Positions 1-11,989 of a DNA stretch of 64,000 nucleotides are shown here, one piece after another. The position numbers and the translations under genes are program-made. Below the pieces are notes generated by a model that worked only from the letters and a program-made list of their open reading frames with translations, made no database searches and was not told the origin of the DNA. Source of the stretch: Bactrocera neohumeralis. Its lineage: Eukaryota; Arthropoda; Insecta; Diptera; Tephritidae. Numbering within the stretch: the first letter of the stretch is position 1; each line of letters starts with the position of its first letter. The DNA is taken from assembly GCF_024586455.1 (NCBI RefSeq), contig NC_065919.1:15107517-15171516 (forward strand), given 5' to 3'.

Positions 1-1130
1 AACAAATATTTGTGCCATAAATCAGCGTTAGTTGCTCACCACAATAGCTGCGCCCTTGCCGCCACTTCTCCCTTTTCTATATCATCGATATTCCGTGCAA
101 TTATCGCTTTCTCGCCCACCTAACCTCATTCGTCTGCTGCGTAGGTCGACACACATACGAGTATAAGCCTATTATTCACGTTCGAAAACGTTTAAAAAAT
201 AAAGTTCATTGTGCTAACCAAAATTGTACATACGAGTGTTTAATAAGTTATTGACCGCCGCCCCGCTGGCGCAAAAGGTGCTAAAAGAAAGTAATTGTTT
301 ATGCCAATGCTTAATATACGAGTATCTACGCAGATGGACTTGAGTCACTGGCTTTATGGCGCGCGAAACTGGTGGCGGCTAAGAGAATAGATAAATAATT
401 GCTGCATAAAATCGCTTTCTAATATAATAAATGAAGTCATGTGATTTCAAATATAGTAAAAAGAAATGAAGCATGATTAAAAAAATAATTCCATTGTGCA
501 AATCGCATTATCAACGAAAGTTTGCTGTTGCTGCTATTGCATTTGTCTGACTGATTAGAAAATTTCCCTTACCATCGCGGGGCCAAACGAACACTCACTA
601 GTGGCATGAACGTCAAGCAAAGCAACAACTCAAGTTTCTTACTTTTTTAACATTACTTAACTTTTTTTTTTTTAATTCAACACGGTTGATTTGAAATAAG
701 CGACTTGAGCAGCATGCGATTTAGCGTGAAAAAAATACTGGCTAATATTGGTTCCGGTAAATACCGTTCGAGAAATTTTAGCTCAGTCGCGCTACTCGCT
801 TGTGTGAGTACTAGTTTAAGCTTATTTGGAATATTTTGTTGTTGTTATTGGTTTAACTTTTTTCAACAAAATTCAGCTTTTTTTTTACTATTATTTCTTA
901 ATATTTCAGATTTTTTACTACTATTTTAACCTTCTTATTAAATTAGAAGTTATTTGTTATATTAATTGATTTTTGTAGCTTTTTTCGCTAAACACATTTT
1001 TGCTGACAATTAGTGCCTGTGGTCGGGATTAATATATTTATAGTCCCCGTTCACACTTAGGTGTTAATAAATCTTCAATAGAACACTTGTTTGCTGGTGC
1101 AACATATACATACATATGTACATACATATG
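1..1130. other. AT-rich non-coding stretch, no gene recognised
   Basis: No open frame here resembles a known protein. The only frame above 70 codons (705-929, +) is rich in Phe, Leu and Ser and lies in T-rich sequence. The right end is a CATA/CATATG microsatellite that touches the MITE beginning near 1130. Confidence 0.6.
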
Positions 1131-1379
1131 TACATTGTCACTTAAAATTCAAAACAATATAACATCAAAAAAAAATCGAAAATCGCTGTCAGATATAATA
1201 ACCAATATATAACCATTTTATAACCAAAACTTTTGTTTCAATTTGAGTGTATGAAACCAATATATAAACATTTTATAACCAAAACTCAAATTTTGTTTCA
1301 TATGAGTGGTTTCAATTATATCGCTGTAAACTTTGGAAAAGTGATGTTGCACTATTTTGCAATTTAGTTGACAATATAC
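1130..1379. mobile_element. Short MITE, family A, copy 1 (250 bp)
   Basis: The stretch is bounded by an imperfect 25-bp terminal inverted repeat, 1130-1154 against 1355-1379, with about 20 of 25 positions matching. The arms share a GTAYATTGTCA start. Inside are two copies of a phrase with TATATAACCA and ATTTTATAACC followed by AACTCAAATTTTG. The same phrase and the same terminal motif recur at 9886-10328, and the phrase alone recurs twice at 26880-27165. It has no coding capacity, so it would be a non-autonomous DNA transposon. No target-site duplication is certain because both flanks are low-complexity. Confidence 0.65.
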
Positions 1380-1537
1380 TATAGTGACTAATATAATTAA
1401 CGGCTTCACAGCGAGCTCCCAAGCGAATTCTTGATTCTGTAAAGCCTGGACTTCGACGCGACATAATTTTCGGTAGGCACGTGGTTACATTGTAAGTTCG
1501 GACGAATTTACAGCATTATTAATATTTTTACTTTTAA

Positions 1538-2640
1538 CATATTTTAAGTTGTCAGGAAGTTTGTAACACTCGTAGACCATATACATAAATTATCAGCGTG
1601 ACAAGCTGTATATATGTAGGTCCATCTTTTCGTCTGTATATATGCGAACTAGTCGCTCAGTTTTTGAGTTATTGATCTGAAATTTTGTACACATGCCTTT
1701 TTCGCCATGAAGCTGCTCATTTACCAGAATCGTCGATATTGGACCAACCTCTAGTATATATGTATGTATGTAGTTGCCATGCAAAGTTTATGATCAAACC
1801 CAAGTTCTTAAAAAAACTTTTTTATTTGTTCAGATATCTCTACGAAATTTGGTGTAGAATATTGCCTAAGACAACTCTATAATCTACGAACAAATTGTTC
1901 AGATCCGACCACTATAGCGTATAGCTGCCATACAAAGTGAACGATCAAATTATAGTTTTTGTATAAAAAACTTTTTTATTTCATGAGATATCTGCATGAA
2001 ATTTAATACAAATTATTGTTGAAGACAGCGCTACAATCTGCGAACAATTTGTTCGGATCGAACCGCTATAGCATATAGCTGCCATACAAAGTGACCGATT
2101 AAACTCAAGTACTTTTAAAGAAAACTTTTTTATTTCACGAGATATCTTCATGAAATTCGGCATGAGTTATGCTCCAAGAAAGCGCTACAATCTCCAAAAG
2201 TATTATTTATATCGGACCACTATAGCATATAGTTGTCATAGAAACTTATCGGACAAAATCAAATCTTTGTATGGAAAACGTTTTTATTTGGCGAGATATC
2301 TGCACAATATTTAATATGAGTTATTGCTTAAAGCAACGGTACAATCGGTGTGAAAATTATTTAGATCGAACCACTATTGTAGTATGTATGTAGGTGCCAT
2401 ACAAGGTAACCAATCAAAATCAAGTGCCTGTATAGAAACTGTTTTATTCGACGAGACATTTGCCCGAAATTCAGCATGGATTATGCTTAAAGACAGCGCT
2501 ACAATCTTCGAAGGTATTGTTTCGATGAAATCAATATAGCACATAGCTATTATGTTATACAAGCGACCGTTCAAAATAACTGCAGTTATGGAAAACATTT
2601 TTATTTGTGAATGGTGTTAGCTGTAGTTAATGTTTTTGTT
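1538..2640 (-). mobile_element. DINE/Helentron-like non-autonomous element with six tandem monomers
   Basis: The core is six tandem monomers. Each carries the phrase ATAGCTGCCATACAAA or a variant, at about 1771, 1923, 2077, 2230, 2392 and 2545, so the period is about 153 bp. The left flank (about 1538-1700) carries the unique tail seen on other copies: GTTTGTAACACTC, then ATTATCAGCGTGACAAGCTG, then TATATGCGAACTAGT. The right end (2607-2640) has the head motif GTGAATGGTGTTAGCTG. Head, tandem monomers and tail are the layout of the DINE-1 type (INE-1-related) Helentron derivatives of flies. Here it lies in reverse orientation relative to the copies at 6793 and 31556. It codes for nothing. Confidence 0.7.
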
Positions 2641-3270
2641 GTTGTTTTATTTTTTTATTATTTTTTTATTTTTTTTTATTTTTTTATATTTTAGTGCTTT
2701 TATTGTTGTTATTTTTTAAATTTTTGTTTTTTTTAACATTTTAATGCTTTTGTTTTTGTTGTTTTTTAATTTATTATTTATTTTTTTGTTGTTTTTTTAA
2801 TTTTTTTTATTTTTATTTTTTTTTTTATTTTTATTTTTTTTTTTTTTTTTTTATTTTTTTATTTTTTTTTTTTATTTTTTTTTTTTTTATTTTTTTTTTT
2901 TTTTTTTTATTTTTTTTATTTTTTTTTTTAATATTTTTGATTTTGTTGTTGTTGTTTTTTATTTTTTTTTAATTTTTTAGTTTTCTATTTTTTTAGTTTT
3001 TTTATTTTTTATTTTTTTAGTTTTTTTATTTTTTTATTTTTTCATTTTTTTTTCTCTTTTTTTTAATTTTTTTAATTTATTTTTATTTACTTTTGTTTAT
3101 TTGTTTTTTGTTTTTGTTTTTGTTATATTTTTATTTTATTTACATCAATTTGATTTTTAATTATTACTTTCATTTCAATTTTTTTTGTTCACTTACATTT
3201 TGTTTAATTTTTTTAAATTAATTTTATTTTTTTTTTCATATACATTTCATTTAATTTTTTCCCCTGTTTT
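2640..3270. repeat. Long T-rich low-complexity block
   Basis: About 630 bp of almost pure T, broken by single A or G bases (TTTTTA, TTTTTG and GTTGTTGTT units). It begins directly at the end of the DINE-like element. It has no coding or RNA-gene signal. The other strand is a long purine tract. Confidence 0.9.
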
Positions 3271-4912
3271 TTTATCATTTTCTTAATTAAATTGTTCTAA
3301 ATCCTCCCCGCTTAACTCCTCAATTTATGTACTTTTGATGCAAATAGAAATTGCGCATAATTTAATCATTTCACAGCCCCCAACAACAATTTATGCCGCA
3401 CTTAATTGCAAACTAGTGCTCTCATAAATATTAGCTTAGAAGCCAAAAGCACCAATTCAAATAATCAAATAAATAATAACTGAAAACACTAGAGTACTCA
3501 CGTACCTTTTTAAGTTTGTGGCTCCCTGCAGCGTGCGTGGCCCACTTTAGCTGCGCTTAATTGTTATTGCACTTTATCATACACGTTACAATGTATGGAT
3601 ACTACACCCAGCAGATGAACGTACATATGTATGTATATGTGTATTTGTGTGTGTGTGTTTCATAAAAATGTAATGTTTCCTCTTTTACATACAAAACTAC
3701 TTGAAGACATATGTTTCCTTCACCTTACTACATGACCACACTTATATGTATATAGATCATACATATGCCTATCTGCATATACAAATAAATACACACACAC
3801 ACTTACATACATGTATACGGCATTTACTTAGCATATGCTCGCTAGTTGGGCCGCAATTAGCCGCAATAAAATGTGTAAATTAGTCAAGTGCTGTGGATTC
3901 AGTGTGCCATGACTCGGCAACGAGTGCTTCTAGTTGTTGTTTTTACTGTTGTAGTTGCTTCGTATTTGTGTTATGTATTTTTGTTTTTACTGCAGCTTTT
4001 GTTTTCGCTTTAAGTACTTGACTTTCAAAAATACAAACATATGTTGGAAATGTGCATATTTTACCAATTCACGTCTCACCTCCCGCCTTGTGCCATTTAT
4101 TTTCCCATCTTTTGTGTTTTATTGGTTGCGTTGCTTCTTTTTTTCTCTTTGCTTATTGTTTAATATTACTGATTGCTGCGACCACATGCCAAGCGGCGAT
4201 CCATTAACGTCGCCGCTGACGCGCCTTTTACCTCATATTTACCATACATTCACGGCTGTGTGTGTGTTGGGGCCCCTTCCGCAGCATTCTTATTTGGCTT
4301 GGGGAAATACAGCGGAGTATCACTTTTGTAGACATATGTATGTACTTTCCTTTTTTGTATTATTGCTTCATAAAGGTTAAACGCATAGGTGGCGGAAATA
4401 GGTGAAGCGCGTCCCAGCCAACCGTTGGTCCAAGTGCCTGCCCGCGCGTCAGCCGCCTGACTAGCTGTTAGTTAGTTGTTTGTCTTGCTGTAAATGTTTG
4501 AGTTGGCTGGCCGGCTGACGGTTTGGTAGCATAAAATTTGATTTTAGACATTTCATATTGGAATTTTTGGCATCTCTGAGGCTCGCTCTCTCGCGCTTCA
4601 CATATTTACTCAGCAGCCGTAATTGCTTTATGGCGCATATTTGGCAGTAACTTTTAATAGAATTTTGATCTTTTTTTCGATTTTTTTGACAATTTTGCGA
4701 TTTTTATTATGGTACATACATATACACGTTTCTTTTCTTCTTTAAATCAATTTGGTGTACTGATTTTTACATTTTACGCTTTATTGTACTCGTATACTTG
4801 TACACGGGCGCTTTAATGGCGTAGTTTCCTACTCAAAGCCGTTTGTATGGGATTTCATGATTTTAACAGCAATTACTTATAAACAGGCGGAATTTTTCTT
4901 GCCGATTTAAAC
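3271..4912. other. Non-coding stretch, no gene recognised
   Basis: Ordinary AT-rich sequence with CATATG/TATG microsatellites near 3620-3800. The 141-codon frame at 3955-4380 (+) is a string of Phe, Cys, Tyr and Leu with no family resemblance, and it lies in T-rich DNA. I do not call it a gene. Confidence 0.55.
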
Positions 4913-6080
4913 AAAAAATATTAAAAATAAAAATTATAAAAAGGGATAATGATAACAAAAAATTTAGAAATATTAATATAAAGAGAACATAATAAAAATA
5001 AAATAAATATTAAAGAAAATTAATGAAATAAAAAATTTCAAAAAAATTATATTAAACAAATAGTATAAAAATTAAAAAATAACAAAAATAAAATAAATGT
5101 TAAAAGAAATTAATGACAAAAAATTACAAAAAAAAATAAATTAAAAATATAGTATAAATATCAAAAAAAAAAAAAAATAATAATGAAACAAAAAAATTGT
5201 AAAAAAATTAAATTAAAATAAATATTAAAAGAAAATAATGATACAAATAATTTCAAAAATATTAGATTAAAAAATAGCACAAAAATTAAAGGAAAATAAA
5301 ATATTTATTAAATGAAAAATATGAAATAAAATAATTGCAAAAAACTTAAATTAAAAAAATAGTACAAATGTTAAGAAAAATAATAAAAAATAAAATAAAT
5401 ATTAAAAAAAATTAAATAAAAAAATTGCAAACCAATTGAATTAAAAAAATAGTAAAAAATGAACGTAAAATAAATATTAAAAGAAAATAATAAAATGAAA
5501 AAATTTCAAAAAAATTAGATTAAAAAATAGCACAAAAATTAAAAGAAAATAAAATAAATATTAAATGAAAAATATGAAATTAAATAATTGCAAAAAACTT
5601 AAACTAAAAAAAAAAATATATAAAAGTTAAGAAAAAATAATAATGAAAAAATATCTTTATTTAAATGGACGGACGGACAGACGGACGGACGGACGGACAA
5701 CGGAAATAAAATAATTATTAAAAAAAAAAATTAAATAAAAAATTGCAAAACAATTGAATTAGAAAAAAATTGTTAAAAAATTAAAATAATAAAAATAAAA
5801 ATAAAATAAATATTAATAAAAATTTAGAAATAAAAAAAATTACAGAAAAAAAATTAAAAATATAGCATAAATATAAAAAAATAATGAAATAAAACCATTA
5901 CAAAAAAAAAATAAAAAATCAAAAACAATTTTATTAAAAAATAGCATTCAAAATAAAAGAAAATATAATATTGTATATAAATATATAAAAATAAAATAAA
6001 TTTTAAATAAAATAATGAAATAAAAATTACAAAAAAAATTAATTAAAAAATTTAAGAAAAAAAAAAATATATAAAATATG
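4913..6080. repeat. A-rich degenerate tandem repeat block
   Basis: About 1.2 kb made of A-rich units such as AATAAATATTAAAAGAAAAT and AATTGCAAAAAACTTAAA. A clear direct duplication has a 253-bp period: the phrase ATTAGATTAAAAAATAGCAC at 5261 recurs at 5514 together with about 150 bp downstream. A GC-rich GGAC/AGAC tetranucleotide tract at 5668-5700 interrupts it. Confidence 0.8.
5668..5702. repeat. GGAC tetranucleotide tract
   Basis: About eight GGAC units with one AGAC variant stand alone in an A-rich block. GGAC-rich tails (ACGGACGGACATGG-like) are found in fly DINE-1 elements, so this may be a scrap of such an element or an independent microsatellite. Confidence 0.7.
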
Positions 6081-6792
6081 GCTCCATTAAAAGGTTAAAA
6101 ATGGGCAAAAATGCCCACTAAAAATAAATGGCGGAAACCGAAAACCTATAACATTAAAAATAAAGATTCAAAAAAATAAAAAAAAGTAATTTTTTTGAAA
6201 AATAGTATAAAAACATATAATACATCGGAAAAGATAATAAAAATGTCAAAAAAAAAAAAGTCGTTTTCTTCAGGTATTTCCATATACAGTTCAAAAATGG
6301 AAAAAATCAGATAATAACCACGCCCACCTCCCATAAAAATGTTGAAAATACTAAAATAAACTAACAAAAAACGATAATACAAAATACCCTTAAAAAGCCT
6401 AAAAAATTATTGACCGATTTCAATGAAATCGGTATATAATGTTTTTTAAAGATGACAGCACTTCACAACCACGCATTTTATTATATTATTTAAAATATTT
6501 GCCTTTTTCTCGCTACCTACCGCTTGCACAACAAACATACACATCTAACTGCAAGTTTTTATGTATGTAATATGTACATATACATATGTATGTGTACGTT
6601 TATGCCTACAACCGCAATTGCCTTCGCGTACTTTTGCCAATTTTGCCACCGTGCTGCAAGTAAACATATTTACTACTGTATGACTACCGTGCAGCTCAAA
6701 AGTATAAGTAAGCAGCCAAGCATGGCAGCGAAAAAAAAATATGAAAAACAATTAAAAAATGAAAACAATAAAAAAACAATAACAACGATTTA
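6081..6792. other. Non-coding stretch, possible old interspersed repeat
   Basis: Phrases such as ATGGCTCCATTAAAAGG, ATGGGCAAAAATGCCCAC and AACCACGCCCACCTCCCAT resemble, from memory, dispersed repeats common in fly genomes. Only one copy is present in this window, so I cannot confirm repeat status. Overlapping frames on both strands at 6524-6793 are not recognisable proteins. Confidence 0.35.
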
Positions 6793-7140
6793 AATACCCT
6801 TAATAAGTGCATTTCTTGTAGCATAAAATCATCAGTTTGTATGGCAGCTATATGCTATAGTCGTTCGATCTGAACAATTTCTTCAGATATTGTAGTGTTG
6901 TCTTTGAAAATAAGCCATGCAAAATTTCGTGAAGATATCTTGTCAAATTAAAAATTTTTCCATACAATGACTTTATTTTGATTTGTCAGTTTGTATGGCA
7001 GCTATATGCTATAATAGTCTGATATCGACAGTTCCGACATATAAGCAACTTCTTTGGGAGAAAACAGCATGTGCATCTCAAAAACTGCTGGAGTACGCAT
7101 ACATACCAATAGAACACTACAACACTTAATATACCCTTTT
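6793..7140 (+). mobile_element. Short DINE/Helentron-like element, two monomers
   Basis: It starts with the family head AAATACCCTTA then GTGCATTTCTTGTAGCA at about 6793-6822. Two monomers follow with GTATGGCAGCTATATGCTAT near 6838 and 6994, a period of about 156 bp. It ends with AACACTTAATATACCC at 7131, the family terminus. The unique tail found in longer copies (CAGCGTGAC region) is shortened here. Confidence 0.65.
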
Positions 7141-8319
7141 GAAGATATAGCGAAAAAGTTCATAAAAAATGAAAAAAAGTAATAAAAAAAAATAATAAAA
7201 AAAATCACAGACAACAAAATAATTGCAAAAGTAAAAAAAAAAGTATTTTTCCAGCAACGAAAAAAAAACAACAGCCGTCCATTAAGCATACGAAAACAAA
7301 AAAGAAATACGAAAACTTTCAGAGAACAATGAAAAAATTGCAAAAATTAAAACTGCAACAACAACGTAGTTTTTTCAAGCAATTACAACAACATCGTCCG
7401 TCCTTAAAGCATTCAAAAAAATTGTCTGTTGTGGTTATTGCCTTTTAATTGAAATATTTTTCTCTGCACTTCTTATGCAGCTACTTCCACGGGCAGGTCA
7501 GACCGCTCGCTACTCACCAGCCGAAGTGCTCTTGACTCCACGCCGACTGACTGCACTGCAAACATACTTATTTAAGTACCCATAAAACCCTATTAGCTTG
7601 CATCCTTTACGCTTAAGTACAATGGGCGAGCGGCCGCCGGCAGTAGCAGCAGCAGCAGCAGCAAAAATTTACAGTAGTTACATTGACTACAAGCGTTGAC
7701 CCTTAAAAACTACACTTGGCACTGCACACTTACCGTTTAATGCCTACCCCAAGTACGTGTATGTGTGTGTGTGTACGTGTTTTTAATTTTCGCCTCCTTT
7801 GTGCAAACAACAAATACAATGAGTTTGTGGAGAATAAAATTTACACTTATGCCTCGGCATGATTTATGGCTTGGTTAGGTTACCGTCGAAAAGAAATGAA
7901 CCAAAAAATGCAATAACAATAACAGCACACTTTTGAAAACTGCCAACAATTGGCAAACTTCTATGCGCTCCGCTCCTTGGCTGCTTGGTGCCGGCTACTG
8001 CTGCTGCCGCTTTTGTGCGATTTTGTATGTAAATTCATTAATTTCTTGTTCAACTATTCGTTTGGGTATTATTGGTTTTTCAAGCATTTTGATTGATTTT
8101 CGCTCAAGGTTAAGCAAAGTTGAGGTAATTGTCATGCTTTTATGAAAGACTGCTACCGCCGGTGCTGTCAATAGCATGGACGTATGTAGGTTGAGCGCTT
8201 CTCGCAAGGATTGCTTGGCGGTGCGAGCGCATAAAATGAGCTTATAATTGGTTTACAACAACAACTGTGGCCGGAACAATAAATCACGAGTGAGAAAGCG
8301 AGCTTTTTTCGGAAAAGCA
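7141..8319. other. Non-coding stretch with a CAG/AGC microsatellite
   Basis: The part at 7141-7440 is A-rich. A run of about seven AGC units lies at 7644-7663 and could at most encode a short Gln/Ser/Ala run; no exon is supported around it. Short frames at 7933-8207 lie on both strands and look like chance. Confidence 0.5.
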
Positions 8320-9240
8320 GCAGTGACTTGTACTCAGTTTGAAATAATTTTTTTGATCCACGGCGATCGAAATTTTACAATTAATGCTGGAATTTCCGAA
8401 TGTAACGAGCTTTCAGCATTATTACTGTACTCTTGGGCGCTCTGAGCTTTTTCACTTGGTCTTCTTTCAAAGTTTCAAATATTTTTTTTAACCACGGAGA
8501 TTGAAATTTTACAGTTATTGAGGAAATTTCAAAATGTAACGAGCTTTCAGCATTATGACAGTCTTTTTGAGCCGTCTGAGCTTTTTTGAGTTCACATGTA
8601 GGTCTTACTTGTAATATTCGCTTTGGAACTATATTTCGGAAATCGATTATTATGTGTTTCGTAGATGACTGAGCTTAAAGCTTAAGCTCGAAAATAGTTG
8701 GAAAGGAAGTGAAAATCCCCAATTAAAGCGGGAACTACAAAATCTTAGCTTTTTATAGTTCGAAAATCGATTATTTTGCATTTTTGAGAAGCTTTTAGAA
8801 CGTTACCTAGAGCTTAAAGCTCAAACCAGTCGAAAAGTAGACAAAACTTCACTTCATTATCTGAGTAGTTTTGACCAATATATTATTTCTTTTATGGTTC
8901 TGAGTTTTCTTTAACCTCACATTATCGTATGAACTTTGACCATTATTATTGTCTTCTAGAGGGTCTAAGGTTTCTTTTTGTTCACATATAAGTCTAATTT
9001 TAAATGTTCTTTTTAGAATTATAGTTCGAAAATCGATTGTTACGCGTTTCTAAGATGACTTTTGAAACGAGCCCTAGAGCTTAAAGCTCAAAGTAGTCGA
9101 ACACAACACAAAACTTCACTTCAGTAGCTTAGTAGTTTTGACCATTATATTATTACTTTTATGGTTCTGAGCTTTTTTTAACCTCACAAAATCTTAAGAG
9201 CTTTAATCGTTATTATAGTTCTTGTAGAGGGAAGCTTTCT
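8320..9240. repeat. Nested tandem duplications, about 130 and 266 bp
   Basis: Two units near 8330-8450 and 8460-8590 share GAAATTTTACA, ATGTAACGAGCTTTCAGCAT and a CTGAGCTTTTT end. A second, longer unit follows: GTTCGAAAATCGATT at 8758 recurs at 9024 (266-bp period), with the shared downstream phrases CTAGAGCTTAAAGCTCAAA, ACAAAACTTCACTTCA and TTTTATGGTTCTGAG. A third partial unit is at 8634. No coding frame runs through it. Confidence 0.8.
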
Positions 9241-9885
9241 TATATTTTTGGAATATGTAAATTAATTTCTATATTTTATATGAATATGTATACATATTTT
9301 TGCTTATGTTTTGCGTTCTTATGACGTCACAAACGATATTAAGCATTCAAAAATCGTTGACTTCGTCGCTCTGCACTTGTTTTGCACACTTTTCTTCTAC
9401 AAAATTATAGCGAATTTTATTTATTTATAGTTTTGCATAATTTTGAGAATTTTTTAGAAACTTTTGCTATCTTCTTTATGCATATAAATTACTCAATAAG
9501 TTAAGTTTATAAGCAAACTAATTTTTGTTTATATTTTGTTTTTATTTTCAGGTAAGTTGAAACACTTGAATTTCAATGAATTCTACGAATCTTCGACTGC
9601 GGCTATTTAGCGCTATTAGCAAAAATGTTTGAGTTATACAAATAACACTACACATGACGCAGCGGGCTATATTGAATGAAGAGCACCATTAACAAGGTAT
9701 CTAAGCTTGCCTGTTGCAGGCTCATCACTGGTTAGCGGTGAATTTTTTAATCAAGTTAGATTGTATTTTTTATACAAAATATTTACTCACTCATTTTTAT
9801 ATACATACATACATATATATTTTTTCAAATAATTATTGTTCGCATAATTAATTTTTTTTTTGCTTAATTGCCTGTACATATGTAT
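9241..9885. other. Non-coding stretch carrying a ratchet-like splice site
   Basis: AT-rich sequence. Its one notable signal is the acceptor-donor fusion at 9552, listed separately. No exon-like frame follows. Confidence 0.5.
9518..9557 (+). other. Candidate recursive-splicing (zero-length exon) site 1
   Basis: A CTAAT branch-point match at 9518-9522 is followed by an almost unbroken T-rich tract and then CAG at 9549-9551, joined directly to the perfect donor GTAAGT at 9552-9557. In fly long introns such a fused acceptor and donor allows the intron to be removed in steps, with no exon kept. The branch point lies about 30 nt upstream of the AG, the usual distance. The sequence match is direct; use in vivo is inference. 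Confidence 0.6.
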
Positions 9886-10328
9886 ATATCGTCACCTGAA
9901 ATGCTGAAAAAATCGAAACTGAGTTTTTTATTGCTTACGATTCACAACATCATATTACATATATGTATGTATGTGCATATTTATAAAATTTCAGCTTCCG
10001 CAGTCATTGAGTTATAAAATTAATAAGAAATAAAGAATTTTTCCAAAAATAGTATAACGTTAATATCTTTTAAACGGTTGGGTTTACGAAAAAATCATAT
10101 ATATAACCTACAAAACCTAATAGTTGGAAGCGAGATATAACCTGATAATAAGAAAAAAATATAACCGTTACTTTATAACCAAAACTATTTTTCACATTGA
10201 AAAAAAATCATTTCAATCAGCTTGAGTCAGATTTAATATATATATCGCTTATAACCAAAAAAATTTCATTTCGATATTATGTTATGAAAAGTGATGTTGT
10301 GTTATTTTGCATTTTAGGTGACGATATA
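9886..10328. mobile_element. MITE family A, copy 2 (443 bp)
   Basis: Terminal inverted repeats of 20 bp at each end differ at one position: TATATCGTCACCTGAAATGC at the left, and the complement of GCATTTTAGGTGACGATATA ending at 10328. The interior has the family phrases TATAACCTGATAATA, ATAACCAAAA and GTGATGTTGTGTTATTTTGC. The last corresponds to GTGATGTTGCACTATTTTGC in copy 1. There is no open frame of note, so it is non-autonomous. Confidence 0.75.
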
Positions 10329-11989
10329 CATACATATGTACATACATAGGTATATGTGTGTATGTGTGTACGCACATGTCTATCAAAAAATCAATATTTT
10401 TTCTCCTTCAACACTCTCAAAAATTCACGCATAATTTACATATGTTCAAGCGCGCGAAGGCGCAAACACCTGTTTGCATTTTCCATGCAACAACAACGAA
10501 AAAAGTTCGGTATAAAAAAATGTGTTTAATTATGCAAATCGTTGTGGCCGTGATGCATGCAAATAAAGCCGCAAACTCGTGAATTATGTCGCTCTGACAT
10601 TCGATCAGGGCGGGCAAAAACAAACAAGATACTAAAAAGGCAAATAAAAATTTAAAGTAAAAAAGGAGGAATTTTAAATAGAAAAATTAATTTTTTTTTT
10701 AATTTAAAAAAGCAAAGATAATCAAAAAAAAATTAAAAGCAAAAAAAGATAATAGAAAAACATTAAAGAGCAAAAAATAATAAGAAATATAAAAAAAACG
10801 AAAATTAATTAAAAAAAATTAAAAAGAAAAATTAGTAAAAAAAATTAATAAAAAAATTAATAAAAAAAAATTAAAAAGAAAAATTAATTAAAAAAAATTA
10901 AAAAGAAAAATTAATTTAAAAAAAAAATTTAAATATTGCAAAACAGAAGAAAAAAATTAAAATTGAATAAAAATTGTGAAACAAAAAAAATCCCTATATA
11001 GAGATACACACATATGATTTTTTTTATTTTTTATTTTTCAATTAACCTGTCTACCGACATTTGCCTCCAACTCGCACACGTCTAATTGTTAATAATTCAC
11101 TGAGAATTGGTTAACGTGTGAAACCACGTGTTTTGTAACTCTCACAGTCTCTCTTTTGCAGTGTCCCCGAACTCCCACTTGACAACTTGTATTATTTACA
11201 TTTAACGCTTGTTCCGCTCACACCTCACACGACAACAACACAGGTCACACGTCACACTTGCGTGTTCGATTGCAATTTTTTTGTTTGCTCTCATGCATAT
11301 TGTGACAAATAAGCGACGCCAGTAATCAAATAAGTTATGAAATGTATCACAAGTGAATATTAGTTGTTGTTGTTTGGAAGGAATAGTACTAAATGTTTGT
11401 AATTTCACATATTCGTGTAAGGCGACAAAGTTGTCGAGAATGTGACTAAGTAAAATGTTTATAAACAAACATATATACATACATAGTACAGCTAGGAAAA
11501 TAAGAGGCGACAAAGATTTTGTGATTTTGTGATTTCGAAATGCTTAGTAACTAGAAATGGGCGTCTAATAGCTTACATTTGCGACTTTGCGCGATTTGTT
11601 GGTCTATAACCAGCTTCGTGCGGTGTTTTCTCCAAATTTGAACTTTTATTTAATATAAACATAATAATGTTATACAAAGTATTGCCCAACTGAAGCGTTC
11701 AATATTTTTCCAGCTTTCTGGCAATTTGTTGATGTCAACTCTCGAGAACTACGCCGGTTTTAGATAGGTAGCTGGTGTGGGTGTATGATGACGTACCTAA
11801 ACCTATAGGAGGCTTACTATGAAACCAGCGGAATTAAAATCCTCTCACTCCCCTCACAGCCTCTGCAGATAAATCAACGAACCAAGCCGATTTTTGATAC
11901 CTTTCTGCTGTGAATCGTATTCCACTGATAGCGTTCTGTATCGACCGGACCGCACCATTCGGAACCGTTCCGATTACGTAGACCCGACT
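10329..11989. other. Non-coding stretch with an A-rich block
   Basis: At 10640-11000 the sequence is A-rich, with roughly four units of ATTAAAAAGAAAAATTAA. The rest is unremarkable. The frames at 10358-10623 overlap on both strands, and the 103-codon frame at 11202-11513 (-) matches nothing I know. Confidence 0.5.

Noticed and set aside
3955..4380. 141-codon open frame
   Set aside because: Phe/Cys/Leu-rich translation of T-rich DNA without family resemblance.
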